A DNA stretch of 64,000 nt from Paracoccaceae bacterium (GCA_019429405.1 JAHYIZ010000004.1:1-64000), one strand, 5' to 3'. Numbered from the stretch's first letter, positions 10,212 to 18,265 are shown. The notes: generated by a model from the sequence alone, not told the origin. Translations and numbers: made by a program.

Positions 10212-10544
10212 ATGCTACATCGTTCCATGCTGCGTTTAGGGGTTGCCGCCGCGCTGATGGCGGCCACCGCACTTCCCGCCGCCGCGCTCGACCGTCGGGT
10301 GAGGATCGTCAACAACACCGGCTATACGATTGTCGAGTTCTATGGCTCGCATACCGATGCGCGCAGCTGGCAAGAAGACATTCTGGGCCGCGACGTGCTG
10401 CCCTCGGGGTCTTCGGTGAACATCAATTTTGACGATGGCACCGGCTACTGCATCTTCGATTTCAAGGCGGTTTTCAGCGACGGCGACGTTTTGACCAAAT
10501 ACGGGGTCAACGTGTGCGAGATCGGCACCTACACCTACCACTGA
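10212..10544 (+). CDS. Small secreted protein of unknown function
   Basis: A 110-residue exported protein. The signal peptide covers about residues 1-26, ending in ALPAAA before LDRRVRI. The mature part is beta-rich (RIVNNTGYTIVEFYGS, then LPSGSSVNINFDDGTGYCIFDFKAVF) and has two cysteines that could pair. Similar proteins are common in Rhodobacterales and have sometimes been mislabelled argininosuccinate lyase; there is no lyase motif here. The ATG at 10212 follows GAGGGG at 7 bases, so I prefer it to the ORF start at 10167. It sits between ecm and ccr but there is no evidence of a role in that pathway. Confidence 0.82.
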   Translation: MLHRSMLRLGVAAALMAATALPAAALDRRVRIVNNTGYTIVEFYGSHTDARSWQEDILGRDVLPSGSSVNINFDDGTGYCIFDFKAVFSDGDVLTKYGVNVCEIGTYTYH

Positions 10545-10730
10545 TCTTTGCCCCGAAGGCCGAGGGCCGGGTGCGCCAGCGCCCACCCTGCTTTGCGTTC
10601 GTGAAGTCATAAAATTACAAAATAACCACGTCAGGCATTGCATTATTGCGCGGGCAACCGTATTCCCTGTGCAAACGCCCCGATTCTGCGCTGCGGCATT
10701 GCCCGCGCGCACCTGCCGCAGGAGTGACGC

Positions 10731-12026
10731 ATGGCTCTCGACCCCAAACCCGAAATCGCCCCTTACGACGCGCTGCGGAAAGACCTTTACGAGATCGGCG
10801 AGATGCCCCCGTTGGGGCATGTTCCGGCCAAGATGTATGCCTGGGCGATCCGGCGTGAGCGCCACGGCGAGCCGGAACGCGCGATGCAGGTCGAGGTGGT
10901 CGATACCTGGCAGGTCGACAGCCACGAGGTGCTGGTGATGGTGATGGCCGCCGGGGTTAACTACAATGGCGTCTGGGCCGGGCTTGGCACCCCTGTCAGC
11001 CCGTTTGACGGCCATAAGCAGCCCTATCACATTGCCGGGTCTGATGCCTCGGGGATCATCTGGGCGGTGGGCGACAAGGTCAAACGCTGGAAGGTGGGCG
11101 ACGAGGTCGTGATCCACTGCAATCAGGATGATGGCGACGACGAGGAATGCAACGGCGGCGACCCGATGTTCAGCCCCAGCCAGCGGATCTGGGGCTATGA
11201 AACGCCCGACGGAAGTTTTGCGCAGTTCACGCGTGTGCAGGCGCAGCAGTTGATGGCGCGGCCGCGCCATCTGACGTGGGAAGAATCGGCTTGCTACACA
11301 CTGACGCTGGCCACCGCCTACCGCATGTTGTTCGGCCACCGCCCGCATGTGCTCAAACCCGGCGACAATGTGCTGGTGTGGGGCGCCTCGGGGGGGCTGG
11401 GGTCATTCGCGATTCAGCTGATAAACGCCGCCGGAGCCAACGCGATCGGCGTGATTTCCGAAGAGGACAAGCGCCAGTTTGTGATGGATATGGGCGCCAA
11501 GGGCGTGATCAACCGCAAGAATTTCAGTTGCTGGGGGCAGATGCCGAAAGTGGGCACCCCCGAATATGCCGCATGGTTCAAGGAAACCCGCAAGTTCGGC
11601 GCCGCGATCTGGGAAATCACCGGCAAGGGCAACAATGTGGACATGGTGTTTGAACACCCCGGCGAGGCGACATTTCCGGTTTCGGTATTCGTGGTCAAGC
11701 GCGGCGGCATGGTGGTGATCTGCGCCGGCACCACGGGCTACAACCTGACCTTCGACGTGCGTTACCTCTGGATGCACCAGAAGCGTGTGCAGGGCAGCCA
11801 TTTTGCAAACCTCAAGCAGGCGAGTGCTGCCAACAAGCTGATGCTGGAGCGGCGGCTGGACCCGGCGATGAGCGAGGTCTTCCCCTGGGCCGAAATACCG
11901 GCGGCGCATACCAAGATGTACAAGAACCTGCATAAACCGGGCAACATGGCGGTGCTGGTGCAGGCACCGCGCCCCGGCCTGCGCACCTTTGAAGATGCGC
12001 TGGAGGCGGGGCAAGAGCAGCTCTGA
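10731..12026 (+). CDS. ccr: Crotonyl-CoA carboxylase/reductase
   Basis: A 431-residue MDR-superfamily enzyme that reductively carboxylates crotonyl-CoA with NADPH and CO2 to (2S)-ethylmalonyl-CoA, the key step of the ethylmalonyl-CoA pathway. Recognisable segments include MAAGVNYNGVWAGLGTPV, the GSDASGIIWAVGD substrate domain, and the nucleotide motif VLVWGASGGLGSFAIQL. The C-terminal QGSHFANLKQASAANKLM is typical of Ccr. The ATG follows CAGGAG. Ecm lies just beyond on the opposite strand, the arrangement expected for this pathway. Confidence 0.97.
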   Translation: MALDPKPEIAPYDALRKDLYEIGEMPPLGHVPAKMYAWAIRRERHGEPERAMQVEVVDTWQVDSHEVLVMVMAAGVNYNGVWAGLGTPVSPFDGHKQPYHIAGSDASGIIWAVGDKVKRWKVGDEVVIHCNQDDGDDEECNGGDPMFSPSQRIWGYETPDGSFAQFTRVQAQQLMARPRHLTWEESACYTLTLATAYRMLFGHRPHVLKPGDNVLVWGASGGLGSFAIQLINAAGANAIGVISEEDKRQFVMDMGAKGVINRKNFSCWGQMPKVGTPEYAAWFKETRKFGAAIWEITGKGNNVDMVFEHPGEATFPVSVFVVKRGGMVVICAGTTGYNLTFDVRYLWMHQKRVQGSHFANLKQASAANKLMLERRLDPAMSEVFPWAEIPAAHTKMYKNLHKPGNMAVLVQAPRPGLRTFEDALEAGQEQL

Positions 12027-12214
12027 CACGCGCCCTGATAAGTCGCCCACGCGATTGTGAATATGGCATGTGCGGGCGTGCCGTTGCGGGCGGCGCCCCT
12101 GCCGGTCCGCGTTGGCGCAGTTAATTATATGACGATAATAGATATTTCTTTCGATGCGGCAGGGCCGGGCGTGGCCGCGCGCCGCCGCGCCGCTGCCCTG
12201 CGCGCATTTGGCAC

Positions 12215-12228
12215 TTGATTTGGGTCAT
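12215..12228. promoter_or_regulatory. Fnr/Dnr-type box upstream of the CcdA-like gene
   Basis: The sequence TTGATTTGGGTCAT matches the Crp/Fnr-superfamily pattern TTGAT-N4-rTCAA at all but the last position of the right half. It lies 113 bases before the start codon at 12342, within the 315-base non-coding stretch 12027-12341, in which I see no other feature. A nearly identical box occurs at 15143-15156 before the secreted propeller gene. FnrL, Dnr and NnrR proteins bind such sites under low oxygen or NO; which one acts here cannot be told from the site alone. Confidence 0.55.
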
Positions 12229-12341
12229 GTTCCGGGTTGAACGCTTCGCCTAGGTCAGCGCCATCATCTGGCGCACGCGCCGCAGCAAATTGCCCGGCCG
12301 GGCGCCTGACAGCCGAAACCAGGCGATTGAGGAAAAAGAAC

Positions 12342-13757
12342 ATGACGATTGCAACCAATGACGCAAAATCGGCTGGCGTGACCCCGCCGAAATCCGGGAA
12401 ACCCGGTTTTGGCAAGGCGGTTCTGCTTGCCGTAACACTTGTTGTGACGCTTATTCTGGCCTCGGGTTGGCTGGTCATGCCCTATTTCTTCGAGGGCAAG
12501 ACGATCCTGACCGACATCTCGGAACAGGTTTCCTCGGGGCGCTCGGCGCAGCAGCGCACGCTTGGCCAGTTCATGACGCGCGCGCATAACGCGATCAGTG
12601 AAGATGGCGGGCAGGGGTTCGACGTCGATGCCATGTATGCCTCGCCCACCTATTTTGAGCGCACCAGTTCCGCCAAGGTGCGCGAGCGGTACGAACTCGA
12701 CAAGAACATCGTGTTCTTTGTCAATGAGGTCACCCATATCGATCTGTTGAATCAGGAACTGCCGCGGTTTGAGTTGCAGGTGGACGGGGTGCCCTATGAG
12801 CCGATCTTTCTTGATGGCCCGGTCTTTACCGACCACCACCGCACCACCGATGTGCGCTTTGCCCTGCAAGATGCGGCGGGCAACGACATCATCACCGATG
12901 CCACGAAAGAGCTGAAGCTTCTGGTCTGGAACAAATATGACGCCGAAGACGCGCCGCGCTCGCTGGTCTGGAACCTGCCGATCGAATACCCGGCGGCTGA
13001 AAACGTGCTGTCGTCGCCGACGCTGATTGCGGCACTTTCGGCGGGGCTGCTGTCGGCCACGCTGACGCCCTGCCTGCTGCAACTGCTGATCGTCTACATG
13101 GCGACGCTGACCGGGCTGAGTGCCGAGCAGATGTCGCGCGGCGATTCGGTGCCTGCGGTCACGCGGCGGCGGATGATTCTGATCGCCTTGACGTTTGTGG
13201 CGGGGTTCACGGCCTTCTACACCTTTGCGGGCGCGGTGATCGGCTATGCCGGGCGTTCGGCGCAGATCATCTTCGATTCCGCCAGCCGCGAAATGGCTGT
13301 GGGAACCGGCATTCTGGTGATCGTCATGGGTCTCTGGATGGGGATCAAGTCGCGCGCGCCGCTGGTATGCCGGATGCCGATGCCCAAGCAGGTCAGCGGC
13401 GGTGACAGCGGCGGTTATGTGCGCTCTTTCCTGCTTTCGGTCGGCTTCTCTCTGGGCTGCATGGTCTGCTTTTCGGGCGCCATCGTGGCCACGCTGCTGG
13501 TCTATGTCGGCATGCTCGGCTCGGCCACGGTGGGTGCCACGATCCTGTTCGTGTTCTCGATGGGGGTGGCGATTCCCTTCCTTGCCGCCGCTTTCTTCCT
13601 GTCGCGCACGATGAGCGCGATGCAGTGGCTCAGCCGCTACACGCCGCAGATCGGATTTGTCAGCATGGTCGTGATCGTCGCATTTGGTCTGGTGCTGGTG
13701 ACCGATAACTTCCACACGGTCAGCGACATCATCTACCCGTGGCTTGGGCTGAACTGA
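12342..13757 (+). CDS. CcdA/DsbD-like membrane protein with N-terminal periplasmic domain
   Basis: A 471-residue membrane protein. One N-terminal helix (about 25-46) is followed by a roughly 170-residue beta-rich extracytoplasmic domain (about 50-220, with a THVDL-like segment and TDHHRTTDVRF), then a multi-helix domain of the CcdA/DsbD type. The thiol pair expected for electron transfer across the membrane is present: Cys244 in LTPCLLQLL and Cys373/Cys376 in GFSLGCMVCFSG. There is no thioredoxin domain at the C-terminus, unlike DsbD. CcdA proteins pass reductant to periplasmic thiols, for instance for cytochrome c or copper-site assembly, which fits the cytochromes downstream. Start chosen at 12342 because GAGGAA lies 7 bases upstream. 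An Fnr/Dnr-type box precedes it. Confidence 0.8.
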   Translation: MTIATNDAKSAGVTPPKSGKPGFGKAVLLAVTLVVTLILASGWLVMPYFFEGKTILTDISEQVSSGRSAQQRTLGQFMTRAHNAISEDGGQGFDVDAMYASPTYFERTSSAKVRERYELDKNIVFFVNEVTHIDLLNQELPRFELQVDGVPYEPIFLDGPVFTDHHRTTDVRFALQDAAGNDIITDATKELKLLVWNKYDAEDAPRSLVWNLPIEYPAAENVLSSPTLIAALSAGLLSATLTPCLLQLLIVYMATLTGLSAEQMSRGDSVPAVTRRRMILIALTFVAGFTAFYTFAGAVIGYAGRSAQIIFDSASREMAVGTGILVIVMGLWMGIKSRAPLVCRMPMPKQVSGGDSGGYVRSFLLSVGFSLGCMVCFSGAIVATLLVYVGMLGSATVGATILFVFSMGVAIPFLAAAFFLSRTMSAMQWLSRYTPQIGFVSMVVIVAFGLVLVTDNFHTVSDIIYPWLGLN

Positions 13758-13801
13758 TCGGTCGGGGCGCAACTTCAAAACGCAAGAAAAGGAAAATGGC
13801 A

Positions 13802-14974
13802 ATGAACGGCAAGGTTCTTGCGGGAATTGTGGTGGTCGCGTTGGCCGCAGCCGCTGCGGCGGGGTATTACTATTTCGCCGCGCCCAAAGCGGTGACGCTG
13901 GGCGACATCAAGCAATATGTCTTCGTTCAAAGCACGACCAAGCCCGAAATCGCGGTGATCGACGTGACCAAGGATGAACTGGTGACGCGCCTGCAACTTT
14001 CCCTGGTGCCCGACGATCTGCTGGTCGCCAAGGAACCCGAGCGCGTGATCTATTCGAACCGCGCCAGCAAAACGGTGCATGTCTACGATATTGCGACCCA
14101 GGCTGACGAGGCGGTGCTGACCTTACCGTTCAGCCCCGATACGTTGGTGCTCAGCCCTGACAGCCTGCTCTTGGTGGTTACCGACAGCACCACCGGCCAG
14201 CTTGGCATCATCAACCTTGATGACAACACCATCGCGCGGGTGCTGGAGCAGACCTTTACCCGGCCAAGCGCAGTCGCGTTTTCGGCGGATTCGATGCAGG
14301 TGCACCTTACCGACAGTGTGAAGGGCCAGATCGTGACCGTGGACGTGCTGTCGGGCTATGTGCTGGACCCGATCCAGATGTCGCTGGCCGTTGACCCTGC
14401 GCAAACGCCAAAAGGCGATGAGATGAGCGCGCTGACGCGCACGCCGAATTCACTTTTCGGGCTGGTGACCCTGAAGGCCGAGGGGCATCTTTCTGTCGTC
14501 AACATGCGGCAGTGGGCCGAGGAGTATCGGTTGCAGGTGGGCAAGGGTGCTTCGCGCGCCTATGGCACCGCCGATGGTGTCTTCATGATGGTCGGCAATG
14601 ACATCGACCGCACGGTTACCGTGATTTCCACCGATCCTTGGCAAGAGGTCGCCACGCTGCCGGGGGTTGGCGGTGTCACCTCGATTTCTACCGGATTCTT
14701 CGAGACGCTGGCTTTCGTCGTGTCGAATACAGAGAACAAGGTGGCGGTGATCGATCTGGAAAAGTTGGAGACGGTCGCGTTTCTTGATCTGCCGGGCGGG
14801 CCGGCCGAGGGCATTGCCGATGCCGACGGCAAGAAGCTCTATGTGCCGCTGCACGATTCGGGCGGGTTGGCGGTGATCGACATCTACAACAAGACGGTGC
14901 ACAAGATCATTGCGAACGTCACCGATGCGCCTTGGGGTGTGGCGATGGCGGCCACCAACAATTACTGCCACTGA
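13802..14974 (+). CDS. Membrane-anchored YVTN-type beta-propeller protein
   Basis: About 390 residues. A single N-terminal hydrophobic helix (about 5-25) acts as anchor or uncleaved signal, and the rest is a run of beta-propeller blades with repeats such as PEIAVIDVTKDELVTRL, KTVHVYDIATQ, GQLGIINLDDNTIARV and NKVAVIDLEKLETVAFLDLP. Family membership (YVTN/YncE-like) gives a fold, not an activity. No haem motif is present; the only cysteine and a histidine lie in the extreme C-terminus NNYCH. It starts 44 bases after the CcdA-like gene, so the two likely form one operon, closed by a strong terminator at 15000-15029. ATG 13802 has AAGG at better spacing than ATG 13796. Confidence 0.82.
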   Translation: MNGKVLAGIVVVALAAAAAAGYYYFAAPKAVTLGDIKQYVFVQSTTKPEIAVIDVTKDELVTRLQLSLVPDDLLVAKEPERVIYSNRASKTVHVYDIATQADEAVLTLPFSPDTLVLSPDSLLLVVTDSTTGQLGIINLDDNTIARVLEQTFTRPSAVAFSADSMQVHLTDSVKGQIVTVDVLSGYVLDPIQMSLAVDPAQTPKGDEMSALTRTPNSLFGLVTLKAEGHLSVVNMRQWAEEYRLQVGKGASRAYGTADGVFMMVGNDIDRTVTVISTDPWQEVATLPGVGGVTSISTGFFETLAFVVSNTENKVAVIDLEKLETVAFLDLPGGPAEGIADADGKKLYVPLHDSGGLAVIDIYNKTVHKIIANVTDAPWGVAMAATNNYCH

Positions 14975-14999
14975 CAGTTTGGCAAGCTGAAATGAACCG

Positions 15000-15029
15000 G
15001 GGCGTCGGCGGGTGCCGGCGCCCATTTTT
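15000..15029 (+). terminator. Rho-independent terminator after the membrane-anchored propeller
   Basis: A GC-rich hairpin with 9 of 10 pairs, GGGCGTCGGC (15000-15009) and GCCGGCGCCC (15014-15023), with a 4-base loop, is followed directly by ATTTTTC. It separates the CcdA-like/propeller unit from the secreted propeller gene. Confidence 0.8.
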
Positions 15030-15142
15030 CATGCGTGCTGCCCGCGAATCGGGCAAGTAGCGATGTTTGCGCTCGCAGATCAAAGATATGTGCAGCCTGC
15101 GTCAAAATGGCCAACCGATCACGCCGCCGCGAGCACCTAAAC

Positions 15143-15156
15143 TTGATCTATGTCAT
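15143..15156. promoter_or_regulatory. Fnr/Dnr-type box upstream of the secreted propeller
   Basis: The sequence TTGATCTATGTCAT has the same TTGAT-N4-GTCAT form as the box at 12215-12228, and both are preceded by AC. It ends 99 bases before the start codon of the secreted propeller gene, which leaves room for a class II promoter and a leader of about 60 bases. The recurrence in front of two transcription units of one cluster makes chance less likely. Confidence 0.6.
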
Positions 15157-15255
15157 ATAGTCGTGACCCCAATGCCTCTAGGTTCCGCCCAGACGTCAGT
15201 ACAGTCGGTTGACGCACAGCCTTCTGTGTCTGGCGCATTTTGAGAGGATCAACCC

Positions 15256-16746
15256 ATGAAACTTCGTGCTACTTCCTTTGCTTTGCTTGCGGGCGCTTCG
15301 ATGTTCGCGATGGCGTCTGCCGCCAGCGCCGACACCGCCGACATCCCCGGCTATGCCGAGGCCGTCGCCGCCGCGCAAAGCGGCGCCGCTGCTGCCTGGG
15401 CCAATGCTGAATCCGATCGTGGCGGCCTCTACCTGGTCGCCCAATTCGATTCGTCGGGCCCCGATGCCTGGGACCCGGTTGCCCACCCGCTGATCTACGC
15501 GACCTCGGAATCGCACGCCAACCCGAACCCGAACAAGGCGCTTGCGGGTGGCTGGGGCGGCTTCCAGCTGATCGACGCGATGACCAAGGAAAACGTCTAC
15601 GGCTTCGTCGGCGTCCAAACCGAGAAGACCTCGAAACTGCGCGGCGCGCCGCACGGTGTGGCGCTGTCGCCCGACGGCAAATGGGCCTACATCGGCTGGT
15701 CGGAAGTTGCCAACCCCGACGACGCCAGCGTGAACGCGTTCTCGTCCGTGGCCAACCCTTCGGCGACCGGCTTCGCGTCTTACGTCGCCGTCGTGAACGT
15801 TCGCACGATGAAGATCGACAAGCTGATGGTGCAAGAATCGCGCTTCCGCGGCGCCCCGCGCGCCCAGCGTCTGCACCACATCCAGTCGTGGACCGACGTT
15901 GACGGCAACGATCGCGTGGTTCTGCAGTGGGGCTTTGGCGCTGACGGCGGCCCGCACCATATCCTCGACCCGAAAGACAACAACCGCGTCGCGCGTTCGA
16001 TCACCTACGAAGACGTGCAGGTTATGGGTCACCCGTTCACCACGCCTTCGCCCGATGGCAAGACGCTCTATGTCTCGATCGGCTCGCCTGAAATCCGTGA
16101 CGCCGATTCGCACCACGCGGCGGGCATTGCCAAGGTCAACCTCGACACCGGCGCCGTGAAGAACATCATGGGCTTCGGCAACCACCCGATCGGCATCACC
16201 CACACCGAAGATGGCAAGTTCACCTATGTCATCGACGGCCACGGCTCGATGGTGTTCAAGCTTGATGACGAAAACAACAAAATCGTTGGCCGCACCTCGG
16301 CTGGCGTTGGCGGCCCCTACGGGATCTGCATGAACTGGGATGAAACCCTGGGCTTCGCGGTCGGCAAGGGCGAAGGCTCGCACAACATCGGTTCGGTGCT
16401 GGGTGTGCTCGACCTCAAGACCTTCACCCCGAAGCGCGCTGGCCTGTTCCAGCAGCCGATCTTCCTCGGCGGTTCGGCCAACTCGGTTGACCACTGCATC
16501 CTGCATCCCGATCCGGCTGTGAACGAACTCTGGATTTCGAACATGAACGGCTGGGAAACCATCGTTCTTGATCTGAACACCATGGCCCCGAAAGCCTGGA
16601 TCCCGACGGCGCACGGCGGCGACACCCACTCGGGCGGCTTCTACCGCTTTGACGGCTGGAATGCCCGCGTCGAATCCGACATGGGCGGCGTGAAATCGGA
16701 AGAAATGCGCGAACTGGTTCGCGCCGCGAAAGCCGCAGCGAAGTAA
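15256..16746 (+). CDS. Secreted His-rich seven-bladed beta-propeller protein, possible metalloenzyme
   Basis: A 496-residue exported protein with a Sec signal peptide (cleavage near ASA at 23-25). It reads as a beta-propeller in which histidines recur near blade starts: His133 (APHGVALSPDG), His207/208 (RLHHIQSW), His259 (GHPFTTPSPDG), His310 and His316 (GNHPIGITHTEDG), His413/417 (DHCILHPDP) and His453/458 (AHGGDTHSGG), at mostly 40-60 residue spacing. Copper propeller enzymes such as nitrous oxide reductase and thiocyanate dehydrogenase place their copper ligands in this way, so a metal site is a fair inference, but I do not recognise a characterised family. There is no CuA motif and no haem motif. 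It has its own Fnr/Dnr-type box, a good ribosome site (AGAGGATCAACCC), and its own terminator. Confidence 0.85.
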   Translation: MKLRATSFALLAGASMFAMASAASADTADIPGYAEAVAAAQSGAAAAWANAESDRGGLYLVAQFDSSGPDAWDPVAHPLIYATSESHANPNPNKALAGGWGGFQLIDAMTKENVYGFVGVQTEKTSKLRGAPHGVALSPDGKWAYIGWSEVANPDDASVNAFSSVANPSATGFASYVAVVNVRTMKIDKLMVQESRFRGAPRAQRLHHIQSWTDVDGNDRVVLQWGFGADGGPHHILDPKDNNRVARSITYEDVQVMGHPFTTPSPDGKTLYVSIGSPEIRDADSHHAAGIAKVNLDTGAVKNIMGFGNHPIGITHTEDGKFTYVIDGHGSMVFKLDDENNKIVGRTSAGVGGPYGICMNWDETLGFAVGKGEGSHNIGSVLGVLDLKTFTPKRAGLFQQPIFLGGSANSVDHCILHPDPAVNELWISNMNGWETIVLDLNTMAPKAWIPTAHGGDTHSGGFYRFDGWNARVESDMGGVKSEEMRELVRAAKAAAK

Positions 16747-16777
16747 GCCGCGCCTGAGCGACTACCGAAACGACATG

Positions 16778-16811
16778 GCCCGCAGCATCGCAAGGTGCTG
16801 CGGGCATCTTT
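16778..16811 (+). terminator. Rho-independent terminator after the His-rich propeller gene
   Basis: A perfect 10-bp stem, GCCCGCAGCA (16778-16787) with TGCTGCGGGC (16796-16805), has an 8-base loop and is followed by ATCTTT. The stem is strong although the T-run is short. It makes the propeller gene monocistronic. Confidence 0.75.
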
Positions 16812-16964
16812 CACCGGGGCCGGATCGCCGGGCGGTGTGCAGAGCGGGGCAGGATCATGCCTCACATCTGCCCGACTGCCCGTTTGGCCCGCTTTCAATT
16901 TTCGAGGTGGCTGCTATGGTTCCGCCAAAGTGATGAACCGGGTCACCACCAAGCGAGGGAACTG

Positions 16965-17597
16965 ATGCAGCAGCACAAGAAATACGAGTGGCATGTGCCT
17001 TTCATGAAAACCGGCATGGCGGCAGTCGTGGCCTTGACCCTGGGCAGCGGCGGCGCCTTGGCGCAATCCGCCCCGGCGGTGCTTTTTCCCGAGATGAACG
17101 AGCAGGAGCTTCGCGGCAAGCATATCTATGACGAATCGGCGGGCGATGTCGGGTGCCAGATGTGCCACGGTCCGCTCGGCAACGGCTCGATCGAACAGGG
17201 TGCGCCGGGGATCAAGGGTGTCTTGCGGTCCGCATTCGACAGCGCGCTGTCGGGTGCCGTTCCGATGATGGAGTTCTTCACGCTGAACGGAAAAGAGCAG
17301 GACGATGTCTTTGCCTACCTTCAGGTGCTGAGCAAGGTCGAGGTGCTGACCTACGACCCCGAGGCGACCGAGGGCCAGAAGATCTACGAGGAGCTCGCAG
17401 GCGGTGTTGGCTGCCAGGCCTGCCACGGCATGGATGCGGCGGGCATCATCGGCCCCGATATTCGCGGCAAGGACCCGGTCGCGATCATGGCAGCTATGAA
17501 GGCCGTGCCCGACATGGGCATTATCGAGCTGACCGAAGCGCAAGTTGACCAGGTCGCAGCCTACCTGCGCCAGCTGCACGAAGCAGAATCGCACTAG
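16965..17597 (+). CDS. Di-haem cytochrome c
   Basis: A 210-residue secreted cytochrome with two CXXCH haem sites: CQMCH (Cys64-His68) and CQACH (Cys150-His154). An N-terminal signal peptide ends near GGALAQ (residue 34). Each haem site begins a small class-I-like domain of about 80 residues; the second domain closely resembles the mono-haem cytochrome encoded at 17951. I use the ATG at 16965, preceded by GAGGGA, because the frame from 16857 would place about 36 odd residues before the signal. It lies 218 bases after the propeller gene, with a terminator between, so it has its own promoter. It probably shuttles electrons with the propeller protein; no direct proof. Confidence 0.88.
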   Translation: MQQHKKYEWHVPFMKTGMAAVVALTLGSGGALAQSAPAVLFPEMNEQELRGKHIYDESAGDVGCQMCHGPLGNGSIEQGAPGIKGVLRSAFDSALSGAVPMMEFFTLNGKEQDDVFAYLQVLSKVEVLTYDPEATEGQKIYEELAGGVGCQACHGMDAAGIIGPDIRGKDPVAIMAAMKAVPDMGIIELTEAQVDQVAAYLRQLHEAESH

Positions 17598-17950
17598 GCC
17601 AGAGTACAACAGATTCGGGCGCGCGGTTCCCTCAAGCGGATCTGCGCGCCTGAAACATTAGCGCACGCACTTGTGAAGCTCGCGCAGACGACCCTATATC
17701 ATTGTTTTATCTAATGTAATATTGCGAGTGGCGAAAACATATATGTTGCCTGCGACATTCCCGCGCGTTGGCAGGGGGCGCATTTGATGCAATATCTGCA
17801 CTGTGCCCGCCGCAATGACTGGCAGCACCCGTGAGGGGTGGTGGCGGGCCGGGTTCGGGAGCGGCGCTTGCCCCGCCCTGAGGCGCCAGGGACGATCAGA
17901 AAGACCCGAAGCCCAAGCCGGGTTAGGGCCAGAAAAAGGTGGAACGCACG
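17598..17950. other. Non-coding stretch between the two cytochrome genes, with a palindrome
   Basis: No gene is visible in these 353 bases. An AT-rich patch (about 17697-17750) in otherwise GC-rich DNA includes the perfect 12-bp palindrome AACATATATGTT at 17736-17747, about 200 bases before the mono-haem cytochrome gene. This is a plausible promoter or operator area. A weak GC hairpin (GGCGCGC with GCGCGCC, about 17620-17650) follows the di-haem gene without a T-run. Confidence 0.4.
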
Positions 17951-18265
17951 ATGATTTATAACGCAAAGATTGCCGCTGCACTGGTCGGCATGTTCGCGCT
18001 GGCGACACCGGCGCTTGCCCAGGCGCCCGAGCTGACTGCGGATGAAGCTGCGGGCAAGGTGATTTTTGAGGAGACCGCAGGCGGCGTCGGCTGCGCCTCG
18101 TGCCACGGCATGAAAGGCCAAGGCGACATCGGCCCCGCGATTGCGGGCCAGACTGTCGAGAACATCAAGCTGCAGATGGAAACCAACGAAAACATGGGTT
18201 TCATCGAGCTGACCGATGATGAATTGACGCAGGTCGAGGCCTATCTGGCCGTGCTCAACCGCTAG
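17951..18265 (+). CDS. Mono-haem cytochrome c, class I-like
   Basis: A 104-residue exported cytochrome. The signal peptide ends at ATPALAQ (residue 24), and the single haem site CASCH starts at Cys48. The sequence around it, GKVIFEETAGGVGCASCHG, is close to the second haem domain of the upstream di-haem protein (GQKIYEELAGGVGCQACHG), and both end in FIELT/IIELT plus a helix, so one probably arose by duplication of the other. A ribosome site (AAGGTGG) sits 8 bases before the ATG at 17951, better placed than the GTG at 17939. A strong terminator follows. Confidence 0.88.
   Translation: MIYNAKIAAALVGMFALATPALAQAPELTADEAAGKVIFEETAGGVGCASCHGMKGQGDIGPAIAGQTVENIKLQMETNENMGFIELTDDELTQVEAYLAVLNR

Noticed and set aside
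15256-16746. Nitrous oxide reductase (nosZ) or thiocyanate dehydrogenase
   Set aside because: No CuA domain, the histidine positions do not line up with nosZ when counted by eye, and no direct alignment could be run; I kept only the general resemblance.
17939-17950. GTG start for the mono-haem cytochrome
   Set aside because: The ribosome site AAGGTGG fits the ATG at 17951; the GTG overlaps that site.
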